Of a stretch of DNA of 64,000 nt, positions 59,280 through 64,000 are shown piece after piece. The notes below the pieces were generated by a model, which saw nothing but the letters and a program-made list of their open reading frames with translations, did no database searches and was not told where the DNA came from. Position numbers and translations under genes: made by a program. This DNA is from Allium sativum (Eukaryota > Streptophyta > Magnoliopsida > Asparagales > Amaryllidaceae). Numbering within the stretch: the stretch's first letter is position 1; each line of letters begins with the position of its first letter. Location of the stretch: contig CM060922.1 in the NCBI GenBank assembly GCA_030737875.1, forward strand, positions 753,435,603 through 753,499,602, given 5' to 3'.

Positions 59280-59700
59280 AGGAAAAATATTTGTAAAACA
59301 AACATGAAGGAAATTATTTGTGAAAACAAATATAAGGAAAAATATTTGTAAAACAAACATAAAGGAAATTATTTGTGAAAACAAATATAAGGGAAAAATA
59401 TTTGTAAAACAAATATAAAGGAAAATATTTGTCAGACAAATAGAAAGAGAAATATTTGTAAACCATTTACAAATAAAATTAAAAGATAGAAAAAGAATAT
59501 TTATTTGTTAAACAAATAGAATTGAAAAGAATTATTTATTTGTTAAATAAATAGAAGTATGAAGGAGATATTTATTTAGGAAATGAATAGAAGTATAAAG
59601 GAAATATTTATTTAGAAAATAAATAGAAAAGATAAAAGAAATATTTATTTGTTAAATAAATAGAATTGAAAGGGGAATAGTTATTTGTTAAGTAAACAAA
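59280..59700 (+). repeat. Hairpin array with ATTTGT/ACAAAT and ATTTATTT/AAATAAAT dyads (LTR F)
   Basis: Successive units such as ATTTGTGAAAACAAAT and ATTTATTTAGAAAATAAAT are separated by AAGGAAA-type linkers. Equivalent stretches are at 41870-42300 in C and 12430-12640 in B. Each unit is a short inverted repeat. Confidence 0.75.
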
Positions 59701-60119
59701 TAGAAAAGGAAATGATTCAAAGGAGAAAATTCAAAGGGGATAATTCAAAGGAATAATTCAAAGGAGAAAATTCAAAGGAGATAATTCAAAAGGAATGATT
59801 CCAAGGAACAAATCAAAGGAGTTAATTCAAAAGAGTAAATCGAAATGAGTTGATCGAATATTAGTTATTCGGTTAGAGTTAATCGAATTAGAGTTAATCG
59901 ATTTAAGTTAATCGAGTTAGAGTTAACCGATTAGAGTTAGAGTTAATCGATTAGATAGAGTTAATCAGTTAGAGTTAACTAGTTAGGATTAATTGATTAG
60001 ATAGAGTTAACCAGTTAGAGTTAATCAGTTAGAATTAATCAGTTAGAGTTAATCAGTTAGAGTTAAGCAGTTAGAGTTAACCAGTTAGAGTTAACCAGCT
60101 AGAGTTATTCAAATGGAGT

Positions 60120-61345
60120 AAATCAAGTAGAGTTATCGAATATCACTTATTCGAAGTAGAGTTATCGAATATAGTGTATTCGAGAGAAGAGTTATCGAAT
60201 ATAATTTATTCGAAGAGGAGTTATCGAATATCGGTTATTCGAAGTGAGTTAATCGAATATTGGTTATTCGAAGAGGAGTTATCGAATATTGGTTATTCGA
60301 AGTGAGTTAATCGAATCTAGTTATTCGAAAGGGGTTATTGAATCTAGTTATTCGAAAGGAGTTATCGAATCTAGTTCTTCGAAAGGAGTTATCGAATCCA
60401 GTTATTCGAAAGGAGTAAATAAAATATAGTTTATTCGAATAGAATTAAAGGAGTTAATCGAATATAGTTTATTCGAATAGAATTAAAGGAGTTATCGAAT
60501 CTAGTTATTCGAAAGAAGTTATCGAATCTAGTTATTCGAAATAAGTTATCGAATCTAGTTATTCGAAAGGAGTTATCGAATCCAGTTATTCGAAAGGAGT
60601 AAATCGAATATAGTTTATTCGAATAGAATTAAAGGAGTTAATCGAATATAGTTTACTCGAATAGAATTAAAGGAATTATCGAATCTAGTTATTCGAAAGG
60701 AGTTACCGAATCTAGTTATTCGAAAGGAGTTATCGAATCTAGTTATTCGAAAGGAGTAAATCGAATATAGTTTATTCGAAAGGAGTAAATCGAATATAGT
60801 TTATTCGAATAGAATTAAAGGAGTTAATCGAATATTGGGTATTCGAAAGGAGTTATCAAATCTAGTTATTTGAAATGAGTTATCGAATCTAGTTATTCGA
60901 AAGGAGTAAATCGAATACAGTTTATTCGAATAGAATTAAAGGAGTTAATCAAGTATAGTTATTCGAAGGGAGAAGTTATCGAATCTAGTTATTCGAAAGG
61001 AGTAAATCGAATATAGTTTATTTGAAGAGAATTAAAGGAGTTAATCGAATATAGTTTATTCGAATAGAATTAAAGGAGTTATCGAATATAGTTTATTCGA
61101 AAGGAGTTAAGTGAAAAGAGTTAATCAAAAGGAGTTAATCAAATAGAGTTAATCAAGTAGAGTTAAATCAAAAAGAGTTAATCCAATAGAGTTAATTGAT
61201 AAGAGTTAATTGAATAGAGTTAATCGAATATAGTTTATTCGAAGAAAGGTTTTCGAATCTAGTTATTCGAAAGAGAGATTATCGAATATAGTTATTCGAA
61301 GGGAGGAGTTATCAAATAGAGATTATTAGAAAGAGAGTTATGTAA
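60120..61345 (+). repeat. 1.2-kb dyad-linker array (LTR F)
   Basis: Roughly forty units of about 26-30 bp, each a GGAGTTA linker followed by an inverted repeat TCGAAT(N5-7)ATTCGA. Near 60846-60870 both arms change together to TCAAAT and ATTTGA. Units containing GAATAGAATTAAAGGAGTTA form a longer alternating period. It is the expanded counterpart of 43020-43560 in C. Confidence 0.88.
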
Positions 61346-64000
61346 GGAAGTTTGTTAAAGGTTTAAAAGATAAACATTGACTATTTCGAAGTTAAAACGT
61401 TGTTCAGTTAAGGTCTGAGAGGTAATTATACCCCAACTTGATTGACTTCCTTCTTAACTAAGGAATGGTAAGGTTTGATAGTGAATGATGGTTAAGTGAA
61501 TTTAGTAAATGGTTCGAGTTGGCATCGCGATGTTTTATTTAAACATCTGTTTAAGTCCAGTGTAAGAGTTTTGGAAATGTTTTCCAAATAAGAATCAGAA
61601 ACGTTTTCTAATATACAAGACAAGAAATGGAAATGTTTTCCATTGTTAATAACATAGATTTTCTAAATTTAGAAAATAAGAAATGTTGAATATATGGAAA
61701 CATGAGATGAAAAAAATGAATAAGTTAAATAGAGAGATAAATGTTCAATGATGATTGATCGATAAAATTTCCATTTGGAAATAATATCGTTGTTTGCACA
61801 CCTGTTTTGCTTTGATAGTTAACTCACCGACTATCGAAGTTTTTGACCATTTTAACATTGTTAATATAGAGAGACCGGTTGGATTATTATCCGAAGAACC
61901 ACTCCGTATTGGCATAAGCGTTGCGAAACATATATGCCAAAGATAATTGAAGACGGGGTAAAATGCAAGGGCTGTTGTATAAATCTTAGGTAAAGATTGC
62001 CTAAGATGATTGTAATGAATAGGGCCTTCGGTTTGTCCAGTCCCAGGACGATCTGTATGGAAGAATGTCTGACATAGTATATTTAATATATCGCATAAGT
62101 TGATCTCTTCAAACTTATTTACGTTTGGTGGCGGAGGAATTCGTTTCTCTTAACTGTATACTCGTGGTATTTTTGGGGAAATCAATTTGTGATTTGGCGG
62201 GTATGACGATGTGACATTCAAAGTTAATAAACGTGTGATCTGTCAGAGATAAGCGTGGCCTCTAGCCTCACATCCGAAAATGACAAAAATCGGACATGCA
62301 GCATTGCTATGTAGGTCGCACCTAGTAGGGTGTATAATCACCTGATCTAGAGTTTCATTTACTTCTAAAAATCTATTGTCGATGTTGTCCCATTCGGGAA
62401 AACGGTTGTTGATCCCAACCGTTGGTGATATACATTCGATACACTCAAGCGAAATGAGTGGTCGGTCATGTGTGGCCGGGTTGCAAGACGTTCTTGTTGA
62501 ACCCAGTGTATTCCTCTCTAGAGGTACATAAGCGAAAGGTGGTTCCATACCTTGTCATAGTTGGAAATCCATTACCCAATACGTGCTTGCGGTTTTGATT
62601 GTATAATATATATGTAGAACGTGAGATGAAAGCGTTCTGCTAGATGATTATTATAGACATTGTTATAATATTAAAAGGTTTTTGATATAAAGATTTATCG
62701 TTACTTTCAAAATGATTTGAAAGTTGAATCAAACTGATTTGGATTCTCATAAGGGAAAAACCCGTTCTGTTATATGGCATGGTCTAATGAGATATCGTGT
62801 ACTTGTTCAAACTATGTTAAACTGTTTTACTCATACCAGTCCCATGACTGACCCGGAGTTTATTTTGTTTTGTTTTCCCTAAATTCTTGGGTGCCCAATT
62901 TTGTACGGGCAGTCAAGTATTCGGGATTTACAGATATACTAGAAGAGCTTGGAGCAGGAGGCTTCAGGATTATATAGCTATAGTTATTTCCGCTGTGTTG
63001 TAAGTGTTGTACTCTGATAATGTTATTGTATACATATACTGATTTTTTTTCAAGGATATGTTATATATTATATGTTGTTCGTTCCGCTGTGAGATTCGTG
63101 TTACTCTGATGTTGTATGTTCTTCTTCTTCTATTCTAAGTTTCTATCTTATCTATTCTCACCCTCTAATTTCTTTCATTAACTACTGGTATTTTTCGATG
63201 TTTGGTTAGTCATCATTGATTTTATGGCGATAACCAAAGTCGTTCAAAAACGAGGTCGTTATAACTGGTGTGAGAACTAAAACAGTTATTAAAACTTTAC
63301 TTTAAAATATGATAATTCATGGGACCATGCCGTATGTCACGGAACGGGTTTTCTCCCATGAATACTCTAAATAAAACAATTTATAAACAATGCAATGATT
63401 TTGAAAAAATGAAGCTATTATAAGACTCAGGTCCCATCACACAATGCAACGCAAGCCAGAAGATAGAGTTTTACCTTATAATAGCCAAAAATGCTTGGTA
63501 CGTTTTAAAAACAAATCATTTTGATATTACAATAAGTGCATACTGTAACAAACAACTTCAAATATAAATGTATCCATCATAGACGGCATGAGCGCCCCAT
63601 CCCATTATGTCGCCATATAGGTTTACAACTAAAACTGAAAAGTCGTGTATTGGAAATTGGATTCCATCTATGAACCAAGGCAACGGATCTCTCCTTCCGA
63701 TTCGAGACAATCTAGCTATCATGTCTCCGGATTCAACCGCAACTGCACCTGGGATCTTCAGGGCCAGTCCACACTTACTTTATTGGATTAATTATTCCTG
63801 AACAATACGTTTCCCTTCCCTATGGGGCATAATGGTCAGTATGTCGAACATATCAAGAGCCACTAGGGACTCAAATCTGAGATACCTCGCTTTCCAACAT
63901 CCACATAAGTAAAATGTCTGGGCTCCATACCATGACATCACTCCTAGCTAGAAAGAAACACATGTCCTCCCCATAGTCCCTTATCCCGTTTCTGGTTCAT

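Larger units (their letters stand above)
56821..63263 (+). mobile_element. Solo LTR F (family II, 6.44 kb)
   Basis: It begins TGTAATGACCCGC and ends GGTCGTTATA (terminal CA mutated to TA). The TSD is ATTGG (56816-56820) and ACTGG (63264-63268), one mismatch. LTR G reads through when F is removed (compare 36290-36315). No PBS, PPT or second LTR is present, so it was left by recombination between the two LTRs of a full element. It is collinear with LTR C, with a larger dyad-linker array. TATA box at 57923-57930. Frames at 57768, 58247, 58504 and 62243 are unsupported. Confidence 0.93.
56397..64000 (-). repeat. LTR G (family I), minus strand, interrupted by F
   Basis: It starts at 56397 (minus-strand end GGGTCATTTCA) and covers 56397-56820 and 63264-64000. 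It is collinear with LTR A (6089-7200) and runs off the window. No PBS lies to its left, so it is a 3' LTR or solo LTR; the left TSD would be ATATA (56392-56396). It carries the conserved hairpin with stem CCGT/ACGG at 63323-63352. The frame at 63607-63801 is LTR sequence. Confidence 0.8.

Noticed and set aside
60120..61345. CRISPR-like appearance of regularly spaced 27-bp repeats with palindromic arms
   Set aside because: Spacers are not unique sequences, there are no cas genes, and the array lies within a plant LTR that recurs in related copies.

Overview
The window looks like AT-rich, gene-free chromatin from a plant with a large, repeat-laden genome. It is built almost wholly from nested LTR retrotransposons. 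The evidence is one decayed Ty3/gypsy gag-pol of a Del/Tekay-like type, initiator-Met-tRNA primer sites (TGGTATCAGAGC), polypurine tracts, 5-bp target-site duplications (TSDs) and several very long LTRs. I find no host protein gene, rRNA or convincing tRNA gene. The species cannot be named from what is here.

Layout. 1-2483: 3' part of a plus-strand LTR (E) inserted into the integrase of element A. 2484-11440: element A (minus), with broken gag-pol, PBS and a 5.35-kb 5' LTR. 11441-13860 plus 29214-29880: one plus-strand LTR (B) that hosts both A and D. 13866-29208: complete element D (TSD ATTAT), with LTRs of 7.9 kb (carrying a 1.2-kb insertion) and 6.7 kb around only 748 bp of internal DNA. 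29881-30021 plus 33510-38000: rearranged minus-strand relative of A (A'), interrupted by a 3.5-kb solo LTR (H, TSD GAAGG). 38001-39331 plus 53450-55947: decayed Tat/Athila-like element with gag relics. 39332-53444: complete element C (TSD TATAA), two almost identical 6.3-kb LTRs around 1.5 kb, inserted in the Tat-like element. 55948-56396: probable copia-type LTR fragment. 56397-56820 plus 63264-64000: minus-strand LTR (G), interrupted by the 6.4-kb solo LTR F.

Two LTR families are involved: family I (A, A', D, E, G) and family II (B, C, F). C and D have no coding capacity but keep PBS, leader, a relic of the pol C-terminal codons (Phe-Glu-Asp-Glu) and PPT. They look like non-autonomous partners mobilised in trans by A-like elements. 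TATA boxes lie about 0.9-1.1 kb inside the LTRs, so about 5 kb of each LTR is probably transcribed leader or R/U5.

The most striking feature is structural. The putatively transcribed part of these LTRs and the post-PBS leaders are packed with short perfect inverted repeats whose arms differ between copies but stay complementary. There are paired 6-7-bp hairpins with a constant 7-nt loop just after the PBS, a 9-bp hairpin with a self-complementary loop like a retroviral dimerisation site, a long hairpin with an invariant apical segment shared by unrelated LTRs, and kilobase arrays of dyad-plus-linker units. Together they suggest a conserved structured-RNA architecture in giant-LTR, mostly non-coding retrotransposons. 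All of this was read by eye; no folding or alignment program was run.
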